Positions 26,743-41,009 of a stretch of 64,000 nucleotides of DNA are shown here, one piece after another. The translations under genes were made by a program, and so were the position numbers. Positions within the stretch are counted from its first letter, which is position 1. Each line of letters opens with the position of its first letter. The stretch spans positions 62,001 through 126,000 of the forward strand of contig NZ_KL544006.1 of NCBI RefSeq assembly GCF_000711985.1, in the 5' to 3' direction. Source of the DNA: Rheinheimera texasensis DSM 17496. GTDB taxonomy: Bacteria > Pseudomonadota > Gammaproteobacteria > Enterobacterales > Alteromonadaceae. The notes under the pieces were generated by a model that saw only the letters and a program-made list of their open reading frames with translations, was not told the origin of the DNA and did no database searches.

Positions 26743-29001
26743 TCAGGCCGGTACCTCATCTTCATGATAATCAAACGACAGCTCATCACCTTGCAGATCA
26801 ATGCGCACTTCGCCACCCTGGCTCAGTCGGCCAAACAAAATTTCGTTGGCCAAAGGTTTTTTCAGCTGTTCCTGCACCACGCGCCCCATCGGCCGCGCGC
26901 CCATCGCCTGGTCGTACCCTTTATCCGCCAGCCACTGCCGCGCGGTCGGACTGAGTTCCAACTGCACCTGTTTTTTGTCCAGCTGCACCTGTAGATCACA
27001 GACAAACTTGTCGACGATTTGCAGAATAATGTCACGGCTTAAATGCTGGAACCAGATAATGCCATCCAGGCGGTTGCGGAATTCAGGACTGAAAGTCCGG
27101 TTGATTTCCGCCAGCGCATCATGACTGTGGTCCTGCTGCTTAAAGCCGATGGTTTTGCGCACGGTTTCCTGCACGCCGGCATTGGTAGTCATTACCAGCA
27201 CAACATTGCGAAAATCAATTTTGCGACCATTGTTGTCAGTTAAAGTGCCATGGTCCATGACCTGCAACAAAATATTGTAGATATCACTGTGAGCTTTTTC
27301 GATTTCATCGAGCAACACTACAGAATACGGATGTTTGGACACCGCATCTGTGAGCAGGCCACCCTGTTCAAAACCGACATAACCCGGCGGCGCGCCAATC
27401 AGACGGCTGACCGCATGCCGTTCCATATACTCTGACATGTCAAAACGCAGCAGCTCGACGCCCATAATGCGGGCCAGCTGTTTAGTAACTTCGGTTTTGC
27501 CGACACCGGTCGGACCGGCAAACAGAAAACTACCAATGGGTTTTTCTTCATTGCCTAAGCCTGAACGCGATAACCGGATGGCAGAAGTCAGGGCTTCAAT
27601 CGGTGCATCCTGACCAAACACCACCAATTTCAGATTGCGATCCAGATTGGCCAACACATCTTTGTCTGATGCGGACACCGATTTTTCCGGAATGCGCGCC
27701 ATTTTGGCAATGATATGCTCGATTTCCGGTACATTGATTACTTTCTTGCGCTTTGACGCCGGTAACATACGCTGACTGGCGCCAGCTTCGTCGATCACAT
27801 CAATGGCTTTATCCGGCAAATGCCGTTCATTAATATATTTCGCCGACAGCTCTGCGGCAGCACGCAGCGCTTTTTGCGTATAACGCACGCCGTGATGCTG
27901 CTCATAGCGTTCTTTCAGCCCCAGCAGGATTTGCGTGGTGTCATCAACGCTGGGCTCTGTGATATCAATTTTTTGGAAACGCCGGACCAGCGCAGTATCT
28001 TTTTCAAAGATACTTTTAAATTCCTGATAAGTGGTCGAGCCGATACACCGCAGGCGACCACTGGACAGTAATGGTTTGATCAGATTTGAGGCATCCATCA
28101 CGCCGCCGCTGGCAGCACCGGCACCTATGACCGTATGGATTTCATCGATAAATAAAATGGCGTCTTTTTCGCGTTCAATTTCTTTTAATAACGACTTCAG
28201 CCGTTTTTCAAAATCACCGCGATACTTGGTGCCTGCCAGCAAAGCGCCCATGTCGAGCGAATAAATAGTGGCGTTGGCGATAACTTCCGGAACCTGATTC
28301 TGCACAATACGGAAGGCCAACCCTTCGGCAATTGCAGTTTTACCAACCCCGGCTTCGCCAACCAGCAACGGATTATTTTTCTTGCGACGGCACAACACCT
28401 GTATGGTGCGTTCCAGTTCCAGATCACGACCCACCAGCGGGTCAATTTGGCCATTTTTGGCCAAGACATTCAGATTGGCGGTGAAATTTTCCAGGTATTT
28501 ATTGTCTTCGACAGTGATTTCGCCGTTTTCATCCTGCTGCTGCTCGTCTGACTGATCAAGCTTTTCAGACTTAATCACGCCATGAGAGATGAAATTGACG
28601 ATATCCAGCCGGCTAATGTCAGTCTTTTTCAACAGATAAACGGCTTGTGATTCCTGCTCACTGAAAATAGCGACCAGCACATTAGCCCCGGTAACTTCAG
28701 ACTTGCCAGAGGATTGCACGTGAAAAACAGCACGTTGTAAAACTCGCTGAAACCCAAGTGTTGGTTGGGTATCACGTTCTAAATCGCCATCCGGGATCAG
28801 TGGCGTGGTGGAATCGATAAAATTCGCCAGCTCAAGGCGCAGGCGTTCAATATTGGCACCGCAGGATTTTAATGCATCGCCGGCGGCCGGATTATCCAGT
28901 AGTGCGAGCAGCAGATGCTCGACGGTCATATATTCGTGGCGGCGCTCTCTGGCAAAGCGAAACGCCAGGTTCAGCGTTAACTCAAGATCTTTATTTAACA
29001 T
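26743..29001 (-). CDS. clpA: ATP-dependent Clp protease ATP-binding subunit ClpA
   Basis: Hexameric AAA+ unfoldase that feeds substrates to ClpP. The 752-residue protein has the N-terminal double Clp-N repeat (about 1-140, MLNKDLELTLNLAF), AAA domain 1 with Walker A GEAGVGKTA and Walker B FIDEIHTV, AAA domain 2 with Walker A GPTGVGKTE and LLDEIEKAHSD, and a ClpA-type C-terminal domain with a ClpP-docking region. It is 48 bases downstream of clpS on the same strand, the conserved clpS-clpA operon. Confidence 0.97.
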   Translation of the reverse strand: MLNKDLELTLNLAFRFARERRHEYMTVEHLLLALLDNPAAGDALKSCGANIERLRLELANFIDSTTPLIPDGDLERDTQPTLGFQRVLQRAVFHVQSSGKSEVTGANVLVAIFSEQESQAVYLLKKTDISRLDIVNFISHGVIKSEKLDQSDEQQQDENGEITVEDNKYLENFTANLNVLAKNGQIDPLVGRDLELERTIQVLCRRKKNNPLLVGEAGVGKTAIAEGLAFRIVQNQVPEVIANATIYSLDMGALLAGTKYRGDFEKRLKSLLKEIEREKDAILFIDEIHTVIGAGAASGGVMDASNLIKPLLSSGRLRCIGSTTYQEFKSIFEKDTALVRRFQKIDITEPSVDDTTQILLGLKERYEQHHGVRYTQKALRAAAELSAKYINERHLPDKAIDVIDEAGASQRMLPASKRKKVINVPEIEHIIAKMARIPEKSVSASDKDVLANLDRNLKLVVFGQDAPIEALTSAIRLSRSGLGNEEKPIGSFLFAGPTGVGKTEVTKQLARIMGVELLRFDMSEYMERHAVSRLIGAPPGYVGFEQGGLLTDAVSKHPYSVVLLDEIEKAHSDIYNILLQVMDHGTLTDNNGRKIDFRNVVLVMTTNAGVQETVRKTIGFKQQDHSHDALAEINRTFSPEFRNRLDGIIWFQHLSRDIILQIVDKFVCDLQVQLDKKQVQLELSPTARQWLADKGYDQAMGARPMGRVVQEQLKKPLANEILFGRLSQGGEVRIDLQGDELSFDYHEDEVPA

Positions 29002-29049
29002 AAGACAACTCCCAATCCACCTGAGTTATAAAAAGCTGAGAGACTGCTG

Positions 29050-29370
29050 TCAGGCACGCTCCATAGTGCAAAGTAACGGATGTTCATGTTCTCTGGCATA
29101 TTCACTGACCTGCTGAACTTTGGTTTCGGCAATTCCTGCAGTGAACACACCGCAGACCGCTTTACCTTCGTAATGAACCTGTAACATCACTTCGCTGGCT
29201 TTTTCGTACTGCATATTAAAAAACCGGGTCAGCACATCAATAACAAAATCCATCGGGGTGTAATCATCATTGTGCAGCACCACTTTATACATCGGCGGAG
29301 GTTCGACTTTCTGTCGTATCAGTTCCGCCAGCCCTTCGGATTGTCCGTCACCAAATTTAGTGTTGCTCAT
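29050..29370 (-). CDS. clpS: ATP-dependent Clp protease adaptor ClpS
   Basis: N-recognin adaptor that delivers proteins with N-terminal Leu, Phe, Tyr or Trp to ClpA. The 106-residue protein has a flexible N-terminal extension followed by the core [20 protein letters not shown], whose N-D-D and methionine residues form the N-degron pocket, and the late element [20 protein letters not shown]. The start ATG 29370 lacks a clear Shine-Dalgarno sequence, and a TATAGT box lies only a few bases upstream. It is divergent from cspD as in E. coli. Confidence 0.96.
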   Translation of the reverse strand: MSNTKFGDGQSEGLAELIRQKVEPPPMYKVVLHNDDYTPMDFVIDVLTRFFNMQYEKASEVMLQVHYEGKAVCGVFTAGIAETKVQQVSEYAREHEHPLLCTMERA

Positions 29371-29455
29371 AGACTATAGTCACGCCTGTTGCTTCCATCA
29401 AAGGATGTTGTGTTGATTCTGCCGTATTTCAAGTGGTCGTACTTTTCTAAAAAAC

Positions 29456-29483
29456 TTGACTAGTTGGACAATTTATCTACAGT
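29456..29483 (+). promoter_or_regulatory. Promoter of the cold-shock gene
   Basis: TTGACT (29456-29461), a 16-base spacer and TACAGT (29478-29483) form a good sigma-70-type promoter. It would give an untranslated leader of roughly 75 bases before the cold-shock protein ATG. Confidence 0.5.
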
Positions 29484-29564
29484 ATTTTTTGGAGCTTTGC
29501 GCACAGCAAATGCTCTGGACCTAGAATACAGATTTTAGCTAACGAAGAGAAGGAAGTAAGTAGT

Positions 29565-29786
29565 ATGGCTACCGGTAAAGTAAAATGGTTCAACAACGCC
29601 AAAGGTTTTGGCTTTATCCGTGAAGAGGGTCGTGACGAAGACATTTTCGCCCACTACTCCACCATCAGCATGGATGGGTACCGGACTCTCAAAGCGGGTC
29701 AGGACGTAACGTTTGAACTGTCAGAAGGGCCAAAAGGCCTGCACGCAGTGAATATTGCACTGCCAGAAGGTGAAAAACCTGAATAA
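29565..29786 (+). CDS. cspD: Cold-shock domain protein CspD
   Basis: A 73-residue single OB-fold nucleic-acid-binding protein. RNP1 (KGFGFI) and RNP2-like (DIFAHYS) motifs are present, starting MATGKVKWFNNAKGFGFI. The position beside clpS-clpA, divergent, matches E. coli cspD, whose product inhibits DNA replication in stationary phase; by sequence alone it could be another Csp paralogue. AAGGAAG precedes the ATG. An intrinsic terminator follows. Confidence 0.92.
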   Translation: MATGKVKWFNNAKGFGFIREEGRDEDIFAHYSTISMDGYRTLKAGQDVTFELSEGPKGLHAVNIALPEGEKPE

Positions 29787-29858
29787 ACCCACCCAACTGC
29801 TGACGATGCAGGGCGTCAGACTCCAAGGGTGCGGTTCCAGGCGAAATGCCTGTCAAAG

Positions 29859-29900
29859 CGGTCAGTGATACCCCCGATATCACGGCCGTTTTTGTTTTTC
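29859..29900 (+). terminator. Intrinsic terminator downstream of cspD
   Basis: CGGTC-A-GTGATA pairs with TATCAC-GGCCG around CCCCCGA (eleven pairs including one T.G, one bulged A), followed by TTTTTGTTTTT. It sits about 75 bases after the cspD stop; the rest of this 260-base gap shows nothing else. Confidence 0.75.
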
Positions 29901-30004
29901 TGCAACATGCTAAAAATCTTTCAAATGCTGCCTTTTCATTGATGGCCACTTATTTTTCAGCTGGATCGCTGAGCCATTTCGCCAGTTGAGTTCGCCGCAT
30001 AGAA

Positions 30005-30026
30005 AAAGGCACCCGCAGGTGCCTTT
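30005..30026 (-). terminator. Intrinsic terminator of icd
   Basis: AAAGGCACC-CGCA-GGTGCCTTT forms a perfect nine-base-pair hairpin, followed on the minus strand by a T run, about 20 bases after the icd stop codon. Confidence 0.85.
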
Positions 30027-30046
30027 GCATCAAGTCATAAAACAGC

Positions 30047-32574
<2,528 letters not shown>

Positions 32575-33042
32575 GTGCCGGATCGTTCAACTTTACATCT
32601 GACAGTGGCCGCGGTGGTCTGTTATCAGCAGCGTTATTTATTGGTGGAAGAGCGCGACAAACACAGCGGCGCTTTGGTACTGAACCAGCCGGCTGGCCAC
32701 GTTGAGCACGGCGAAGACTTAGTTGATGCGATGCGCCGGGAGCTGCGCGAAGAAACCGGCCTGGAATTAACGCCGACTGGCTGGCTTGGCATCTCGCAGT
32801 TACGTGCCGCCAACGGTCATTTTTATTATCGGGTGAATTTTATTTTTGAACCGGTCTCATTACCAACCCGCTATGCGCCACAGGACCCGGATATCCTGGC
32901 GCTGCACTGGTTCAGCGTCGATGAACTGGCAGAGGCAGCATTGCCGGTGCGCAGCAAGCTAGTGACTGCAGCGATCGACGCTTACCAACAAGGCATCCGC
33001 TTGCCGCTTCATGCCTTGCAGCCAATGACAGATCCGCACTGA
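32575..33042 (+). CDS. nudJ: Nudix hydrolase NudJ (phosphatase)
   Basis: A 155-residue Nudix hydrolase. E. coli NudJ hydrolyses HMP-pyrophosphate (thiamine precursor), nucleoside di/triphosphates and related pyrophosphates. The Nudix box GHVEHGE...RELREETGL is complete (about residues 40-63). The start is GTG 32575, preceded by a strong ACAGGAGG. It is followed by mnmA after 83 bases, the same order as in E. coli (nudJ-mnmA-hflD-purB), which supports the gene name. Confidence 0.9.
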   Translation: MPDRSTLHLTVAAVVCYQQRYLLVEERDKHSGALVLNQPAGHVEHGEDLVDAMRRELREETGLELTPTGWLGISQLRAANGHFYYRVNFIFEPVSLPTRYAPQDPDILALHWFSVDELAEAALPVRSKLVTAAIDAYQQGIRLPLHALQPMTDPH

Positions 33043-33084
33043 GCTTTTGCATGCTGCGCACGGGCTGTGTTGGCCATGAAATGA

Positions 33085-33093
33085 TGCTATAAT
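33085..33093 (+). promoter_or_regulatory. Extended -10 promoter of the mnmA operon
   Basis: TGCTATAAT is a consensus extended -10 (TG-N-TATAAT), about 32 bases before the mnmA ATG. No close -35 match is seen, which is normal for extended -10 promoters. It should drive mnmA-hflD-purB independently of nudJ. Confidence 0.65.
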
Positions 33094-33125
33094 CCGCGCC
33101 TCATTTTTTCCACAAAGCGCAGGTT

Positions 33126-34225
33126 ATGTCAGAAAACAGCAGCAAAAAAGTCATTGTCGGCATGTCCGGCGGCGTTGATTCCTCAGTCTCAGCCTACTTG
33201 TTAATCCAGCAGGGCTATCAGGTCGAAGGCCTGTTTATGAAGAACTGGGAAGAAGATGATAATGACGAATACTGCGCTGCAGCAGAAGATTTAAAAGACG
33301 CGCAGCAAGTGTGCGACACCCTCGGCATCAAGCTGCACAAAGTCAACTTTGCCGCCGAATACTGGGACAATGTGTTTGAGTATTTCCTCGCCGAATACAA
33401 AGCCGGCCGCACGCCCAATCCGGACATCATGTGTAACAAGGAAATTAAGTTTAAAGCTTTCCTTGAATTTGCTGCCGAAGCGCTTGGCGCCGACTATATC
33501 GCAACCGGCCATTATGTGCAGCGCCGCGAAGTGGATGGCCACTGGCAGTTACTGCGCGGCCTCGATACCAACAAAGACCAGAGTTATTTCCTCTACACCA
33601 TCGGCGAACAACACGTTGCCCAGACGCTGTTCCCGGTCGGTCATCTGGAAAAACCAGCTGTTCGCGCCATCGCCGAACAACAGGGCCTGATCACGCACAA
33701 CAAAAAAGATTCCACCGGCATTTGTTTTATCGGCGAGCGTAAATTTAAAGATTTCCTGCAAAAATACCTGCCGGCACAGCCAGGCGACATCATCACCGTT
33801 GATGGTGAAAAAATTGGCCGCCACGAAGGCCTGATGTATCACACCCTTGGTCAGCGCAAAGGCCTTGGTATTGGCGGCACCAAAGACGGTGGCGAAGAGC
33901 CCTGGTATGTGGTCAGTAAAGATTTAATTAACAATCAGCTGATTGTGGCACAGGGTCACGACCACCCTAGTCTGCTCTCCAAAGGCCTGACAGCAACTCA
34001 ACTGCATTGGGTCGACCGGCAAGGCCCGTCTGAAACGCTGCGCTGCACCGTCAAAACCCGTTACCGCCAGCAGGATATTCCCTGCACCTTACGCCGCCTC
34101 GGTGCGGACCGGCTGGAAGTGCTGTTTGATGAACCGCAAAAAGCGGTGACGCCGGGCCAGTCCGCGGTGTTTTACCTGAATGAAATCTGCCTTGGCGGCG
34201 GCATCATTGATGAGGCTTTACAGTG

Positions 34226-34226
<1 letters not shown>
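33126..34226 (+). CDS. mnmA: tRNA 2-thiouridylase MnmA
   Basis: Installs the 2-thio group on wobble U34 of tRNA-Lys, -Glu and -Gln using sulfur relayed from the TusE system. The 366-residue protein has the PP-loop [16 protein letters not shown] (residues 11-26), the first catalytic cysteine in [12 protein letters not shown] and the second in [12 protein letters not shown], with the C-terminal beta-barrel domain ending [14 protein letters not shown]. Its stop overlaps the hflD start, TGATG. Confidence 0.97.
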
Positions 34227-36233
<2,007 letters not shown>

Positions 36234-36240
36234 GCACAAC

Positions 36241-36263
36241 AAGGGCGGTTTACCGCCCTTTTG
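36241..36263 (+). terminator. Intrinsic terminator of purB
   Basis: AAGGGCGG-TTTA-CCGCCCTT followed by TTGTTT, a perfect eight-base-pair stem eight bases after the purB stop. It lies only 16 bases before the roxA start, so some read-through probably feeds roxA. Confidence 0.88.
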
Positions 36264-36278
36264 TTTAAGGATTTTTTT

Positions 36279-37436
36279 ATGTATCAATTGCATCTAGGCC
36301 AATTAACGGTTGCCGAATTTATGGCGCAGTACTGGCAAAAAAAACCGGTGCTGCTTAAAGGCGGCTTTGCTGATTTCGCCGATCCGCTGACGCCGGACGA
36401 ACTGGCTGGCCTTGCCACTGAAGAAGACATTGAGTCCCGTGTCGTCGCCAAAACAGCGGACGGCCAGTGGCAGTTAGAAACCGGGCCTTTTGAAGATTAC
36501 AGCGCGTTCGGTGAACAAGGCTGGACCTTGTTAGTGCAGGCTGTTGATCACTGGCACCCCGAAGCGGCGCAGCTGATTGAGCCATTTCGGTTTATCCCGA
36601 ACTGGCGGATTGACGATTTGATGGTGAGCTACTCGACGCCCGGTGGCGGTGTCGGCCCGCACCTCGACCAATATGATGTGTTTATCATTCAGGGTATGGG
36701 TAAACGGCACTGGCGCGTCGGTATGCCGGACGCCAGCCTGCAGCAAATTTGCCCGCATCCGCGTTTGTTGCAAATCACGCCTTTTTTAGATTGCATTGAT
36801 GTCATCACTGAACCTGGCGATATTTTGTATATTCCGCCTGGCTGCCCGCATGACGGCATTTCGGTCGACGCCAGCCTGAGTTATTCCGTCGGTTTCCGTG
36901 CACCAGCCCAAAAAGATTTGCTGACCGGCCTTGCCGATTTTCTGATTGAACAAGACCAGAGCGGCGCCCGTTATACCGACCCCCATCGCCAGCCGGTCAG
37001 CGATATCGGCCGCATCAGCGACGCTGATTTGGATCAGGTGCAACAGTTATTACTCGGCTTGGTCAATAACCGCTCTCTGCTGGCGAGCTATTTCGGCCAG
37101 TACATCAGCCATGCCAAACATGAGCTGGATGCCAGCGAACCTGACCCCCATTACGCGGCCGACGAGATCATCGAGTATCTGGCTGAAGGTTCAGTACTGG
37201 GTCGTTTAGGCGGACTGCGGATCTGTTACCACCAATCGCATATCGATGCTGATATCCAGTTATTTATCAATGGCCTGACCATCACGCTGCCGGCTGAAGC
37301 ACTGCCCTTTGTGCAGTTATTGTCGGAACAGGTGCAGCTCAACGAAGATGCCTGTCAGTGGATTGCCGCTGATGCGAATAAAGCAGGCTTGATGACTGAG
37401 CTGATTAATCTCGGTTATTGGTATTTTATTGAATGA
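36279..37436 (+). CDS. roxA: 50S ribosomal protein L16 arginine hydroxylase
   Basis: Fe(II)/2-oxoglutarate-dependent oxygenase (YcfD) of the JmjC/cupin class that hydroxylates an arginine of ribosomal protein L16. The 385-residue protein has a JmjC core with iron ligands in GPHLDQYDVFIIQ (H-x-D) and a second histidine in CPHDGISVD, then a helical dimerisation segment and a winged-helix C-terminus. ATG 36279 has AAGG upstream and starts at the conserved MYQLHLG. E. coli has phoPQ between purB and roxA; here they are adjacent. Confidence 0.94.
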   Translation: MYQLHLGQLTVAEFMAQYWQKKPVLLKGGFADFADPLTPDELAGLATEEDIESRVVAKTADGQWQLETGPFEDYSAFGEQGWTLLVQAVDHWHPEAAQLIEPFRFIPNWRIDDLMVSYSTPGGGVGPHLDQYDVFIIQGMGKRHWRVGMPDASLQQICPHPRLLQITPFLDCIDVITEPGDILYIPPGCPHDGISVDASLSYSVGFRAPAQKDLLTGLADFLIEQDQSGARYTDPHRQPVSDIGRISDADLDQVQQLLLGLVNNRSLLASYFGQYISHAKHELDASEPDPHYAADEIIEYLAEGSVLGRLGGLRICYHQSHIDADIQLFINGLTITLPAEALPFVQLLSEQVQLNEDACQWIAADANKAGLMTELINLGYWYFIE

Positions 37437-37480
37437 TACCGAGCAAGGGCCTCACGGGCCGTTTTGCATAGTAAAAACAA

Positions 37481-37506
37481 AACCCCGGCGTTTGCCGGGG
37501 TTTTCT
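37481..37506. terminator. Bidirectional intrinsic terminator after roxA
   Basis: AACCCCGGC-GTTT-GCCGGGGTT followed by TTCTT, with an A-rich 5' side. It separates roxA from the convergent DUF885 gene. Confidence 0.88.
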
Positions 37507-37551
37507 TCTTGGTGTTCGTCAAAAGTGTTATTCAACGCTGTTGGCTTTACA

Positions 37552-39438
37552 TCAGCCTTGCTTTTTCACAGTGTCCACCCAGTTTTGCACCCGTTGTTCC
37601 AGCACTTTCAGCGGCAATGCCCCGCCACTTAGCACAGTGTCATGGAAACCACGGATATCAAACTTGTCGCCTAAATCGGCTTTGGCTTTGGCGCGCAGCT
37701 CTAAAATTTTCAGCATGCCTATTTTGTAAGATGTAGCCTGACCCGGCCATACCAGATAACGGCGTATTTCAGATTTCACAGCACCTTCGGCGACCGGCGA
37801 GTTGGCCATCATATACTCAACACCTTGCTGTTCGGTCCAGCCCTTGGCATGCATCCCGGTGTCCACAACCAGCCGGATCGCCCGCCACATCTCCGTGATC
37901 AGGCGGCCAAAATCGTTGTACGGGTTTTTATACTGGCCCATTTCTTTGGCCAGAGTTTCAGTATAAAGCGCCCAGCCTTCCTGATAGGCGGTAAAACCGG
38001 CCTGGGTACGGAATTTCGGCACGCCAGTCAGCTCTTGTGCAATCGAAATTTGCATATGGTGGCCCGGGCTGCCTTCGTGATAGGCAATGGCTTCCATTTC
38101 ATTTTTTGGCATCGCTTTCATGTCGGATAAATGCGCGTAATAAATGCCAGGGCGCTGACCATCCGGCGTGCCCGGGAAATAATGCTGCGCCGCGCCAGGC
38201 TGTTCACGGAACGGTTCCACCCGTTTAATGATCAAAGGCGCTTTTGGCAGGATGCCGAAGTATTGCGGTAACTTGGCTTCAATTTCACGGATAAAGGCTT
38301 CAGAGTCTTTTAAATACGCCTGACGACCTTCGTCGGTGTCTTCGTAGAAGAACTGCTTGTCGGTTTTGATAAACTTAAAGAATTCCTGCAGCGATCCTTT
38401 AAAACCTACCTGCTCTTTGATGGTGTTCATCTCTTTGGTCAGACGCGCCACTTCATCGAGGCCAATCTGATGGATTTGGTCAGCGGTTAAATCTGTCGTA
38501 GTCGACTGCTTCAGCCGCAGATTGTAATAGGCCACACCGTTCGGTTGCGTTGACACACCGGTCGGGTTCACTACGGTTTTATCCAGTTCGCTGGTCAGGA
38601 AGGCCGCCAGATTCTGATAAGCCGGTAAGAACTGGCTGGTCAGCGCGTTTTTGACATCATCAGTCAGTTTCTGTGCCGTAGCGTCGTCCAGCTTGTCGGC
38701 TTTTTTCAGCGCTTCAATTTTACCTTTAGCGTCGCTCCACAGCGGCGACTCTTTGTCAGATTCGGTAAAAGGTGCGCCGGCAATCAGATTATTAACCTGC
38801 TCAATCACACCTTCATAAGCAAATCGTGGTGGCCGCACGCCAGCCTCAGCATATTTTTTTGCCCGCTGCTGCAGCTCGGCGATGGCTTTGGCGATGCCGC
38901 CGAGGCGAGTGATATAAGCTTCCATGTCTTTGACTTCTTCCACTTTGTGGAAGTTGATCATGACTTGCGGCAACAGCGCATGGATGCCCTGCATCTGGTT
39001 AAACACATATTGATTGACGCGGAACGGTGCGGCGTCACGTACTTCTTCGTATTGGTAAATCCATAAATCGTATGACGTTTTGGCTTCGGTATCGAGTTTG
39101 CTGTAATCAAACTTGCTCTTCAGTTCTTCCACAGTGGCGGCGTACCAGGCCAACATTTTGTCTTCGCCGGCTTCGGTCACATCATCAATCTGGTCGTTTT
39201 TGTCTTTGCGGCCCTGAAAGGTCATCTGCAGCGGGCTCATCTGCAATTGTTCTTCGTATTTCTGTTCAAACCACTGATTAATCCGTTCGGATTCTGATTG
39301 CTGCACTGCAGCGGTTTCCGCTGGTTTGGCCGCTTCAGTCTGCGCCGGTGTCGTGGTGGTACTGTCTTTGCTTTCCGGTGCCGGATTACAACCGGTCAGA
39401 ATGGCAGCGATAGAAAGGGCTAATATAGTATGTCGCAC
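37552..39438 (-). CDS. DUF885 family lipoprotein, putative metallopeptidase
   Basis: A 628-residue predicted outer- or periplasm-facing lipoprotein: the N-terminus MRHTILALSIAAILTGCNP has a lipobox LTGC at 14-17, followed by a Thr/Ala/Glu-rich linker to about residue 50. The DUF885 domain occupies the rest. Its metallopeptidase-like HExxH variant appears as AYHEGSPGHHMQ (about 455) and the downstream glutamate in YQEGWALYTE. Related proteins are often annotated as dipeptide/tripeptide hydrolases, but activity is not shown by sequence. Single gene between two terminators. Confidence 0.87.
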   Translation of the reverse strand: MRHTILALSIAAILTGCNPAPESKDSTTTTPAQTEAAKPAETAAVQQSESERINQWFEQKYEEQLQMSPLQMTFQGRKDKNDQIDDVTEAGEDKMLAWYAATVEELKSKFDYSKLDTEAKTSYDLWIYQYEEVRDAAPFRVNQYVFNQMQGIHALLPQVMINFHKVEEVKDMEAYITRLGGIAKAIAELQQRAKKYAEAGVRPPRFAYEGVIEQVNNLIAGAPFTESDKESPLWSDAKGKIEALKKADKLDDATAQKLTDDVKNALTSQFLPAYQNLAAFLTSELDKTVVNPTGVSTQPNGVAYYNLRLKQSTTTDLTADQIHQIGLDEVARLTKEMNTIKEQVGFKGSLQEFFKFIKTDKQFFYEDTDEGRQAYLKDSEAFIREIEAKLPQYFGILPKAPLIIKRVEPFREQPGAAQHYFPGTPDGQRPGIYYAHLSDMKAMPKNEMEAIAYHEGSPGHHMQISIAQELTGVPKFRTQAGFTAYQEGWALYTETLAKEMGQYKNPYNDFGRLITEMWRAIRLVVDTGMHAKGWTEQQGVEYMMANSPVAEGAVKSEIRRYLVWPGQATSYKIGMLKILELRAKAKADLGDKFDIRGFHDTVLSGGALPLKVLEQRVQNWVDTVKKQG

Positions 39439-39565
39439 TGGCGTGTTCCTCTGTGTTGGGTCCGGATAGGCCGGTTCTCATTTTTTGTTGCGAAGTGCCT
39501 GCGGCACGTTGCGCTAAATTAAGCTTAAATGTTTTCAGCGTCGAAAGGTAAATTGTAAACAGAAC

Positions 39566-40048
39566 TTACTGTCGAAGCGCCAGCGTCATAAAAACGCTGT
39601 TCGGATCTTGCTGGTAATCCGCAAAAGGCGGACATTCAATGAAACCGAATTTTTGATACAGCGAGCGGGCTGGCTGAAAAAAAGCCATGGAGCCGGTTTC
39701 TAAGCTGACACGCAGCAAACCGTGCTGCCGGGCCTCAGCCAGTAAATGCTCGACTAACCGCCGGCCACAGCCCCGGCCGCGAAAAGCATCGGCCACCCGG
39801 GTTGATTTAATTTCGCCATGCTGGTCATCCAGTAGCTTCAATGCGATACATCCGGCCAGTAACGCAGGCGTAGTGATATCTGGCTGATGCCATAAAGTCC
39901 AGAACTGGATATCCTTTCGTCGCAGTGCGGCCAAATCCAGAGCATGGACACTTTCCGGTGGTGAAGTGGCTTGCATATCCGCCATATGTGCGGTCAGTAA
40001 GGCAGCAATTTCCGGGCCTTGTAGATCGTCCCGGCGAATAATAAACAT
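39566..40048 (-). CDS. GNAT family N-acetyltransferase (YsnE-like)
   Basis: A 160-residue acetyl-CoA-dependent acetyltransferase. The acetyl-CoA binding motif A is STRVADAFRGRGCGRRLVEHLL (split: RGRGCGRRL near residue 92), and the later motif B is YQKFGFIECPPF. The opening PPESVHALDLAALRRKDIQFW resembles the YsnE-type group, whose substrates are mostly unknown. It is single, with ATG 40048 and TCGCAGGAACG upstream. Confidence 0.85.
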   Translation of the reverse strand: MFIIRRDDLQGPEIAALLTAHMADMQATSPPESVHALDLAALRRKDIQFWTLWHQPDITTPALLAGCIALKLLDDQHGEIKSTRVADAFRGRGCGRRLVEHLLAEARQHGLLRVSLETGSMAFFQPARSLYQKFGFIECPPFADYQQDPNSVFMTLALRQ

Positions 40049-40197
40049 GGTCGTTCCTGCGAGAATAGGCTGTTCAGTCTGATGGGCTGTTTATATCAGC
40101 CGGTGGGACTGCTACTGCGCCAGACAGCGACCAGCAACCTCAAAGTTGCGACGAAATGCAGGAGACTGACTGCAAAATGCAAAGCCTCGCAGACTGC

Positions 40198-40992
40198 TTA
40201 GGGTACCGGACGACAGCTGAAGACAGGTGCTTCATAGCCCCACTGCAAACGGACGCCGTCTTGCTGCGGCCACAAGGTCTCATTACGGCCAATATAGTAG
40301 CCACCTTTTCGCTGCAGGAACATCAGGCTGACGCTGTCGCCACGTTCGGCAATCACTGTGGCGGGCTCAGTAGCAAAATAACTCAGGACCAGGTCATCCG
40401 CCGGTGTGACGCCACATTGATAAATCAACGGACCACGCATTGAGACTAACCGATAGCGCGCCTGTAATTCGGCAATTCGACGCTGATAGGCATCTTGCAT
40501 ACAGGGGATTTGAGCGGCATCTTTCCAGCATTCATCGCGCCCTTTCAACCAGCCACGTTGTTCAGCTTTTAGTTGCGGCGGATGTTCATTGGCAGCCAAC
40601 GTAGAAGCTTTGGCAAATACCTGCGCGAGCTGCTGGTCGAGTTGACTTAAACGAGGGTTCTGACAGATCAACGCCTCAGCGCTATTGGCTGGCACTTGCT
40701 TACAATCAAACGCCGGCCCGCTATTTTTTCGCTGCAATTGCTGGCTGACCCAGTCACACCAGGCCTGAGTGCCGGGTTGTTGATGGCCACCGAGACGTCG
40801 GGTTAGTGCAGCGGCCCACTCTGCCGAGCCAAGATCCGGACCATGACCGGCACCATCAGTGACAGCCAGCGTTGCTTCTGTCGCTTCAACCCAACCCGGG
40901 CCACACAATTCTGTGGTGGCTCTGCTGACCGCGGCCACCATACTCAGCACTACACTGGCAGTAAATAACAGGCATCTTTGAGCATTGCGCAT
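40198..40992 (-). CDS. Secreted DUF1311/LprI-like protein
   Basis: A 264-residue secreted protein with signal peptide MRNAQRCLLFTASVVLSMVAAVSRA. The middle holds the lysozyme-inhibitor LprI N-terminal (DUF1311) pattern: CQNPRLSQLDQQLAQVFAKA, EQRGWLKGRDECWKD, CMQDAYQRRIAEL, with its conserved cysteines and tryptophan. The C-terminal 90 residues form a separate part with two cysteines that resembles MliC-type lysozyme-inhibitor repeats only loosely. ATG 40992 is preferred since it opens the signal peptide; a TTG at 41013 inside the end of the upstream gene is in frame. It is coupled to the LURP-one gene. Confidence 0.75.
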   Translation of the reverse strand: MRNAQRCLLFTASVVLSMVAAVSRATTELCGPGWVEATEATLAVTDGAGHGPDLGSAEWAAALTRRLGGHQQPGTQAWCDWVSQQLQRKNSGPAFDCKQVPANSAEALICQNPRLSQLDQQLAQVFAKASTLAANEHPPQLKAEQRGWLKGRDECWKDAAQIPCMQDAYQRRIAELQARYRLVSMRGPLIYQCGVTPADDLVLSYFATEPATVIAERGDSVSLMFLQRKGGYYIGRNETLWPQQDGVRLQWGYEAPVFSCRPVP

Positions 40993-41009
40993 CGTGGCCA
41001 CCGAAATAA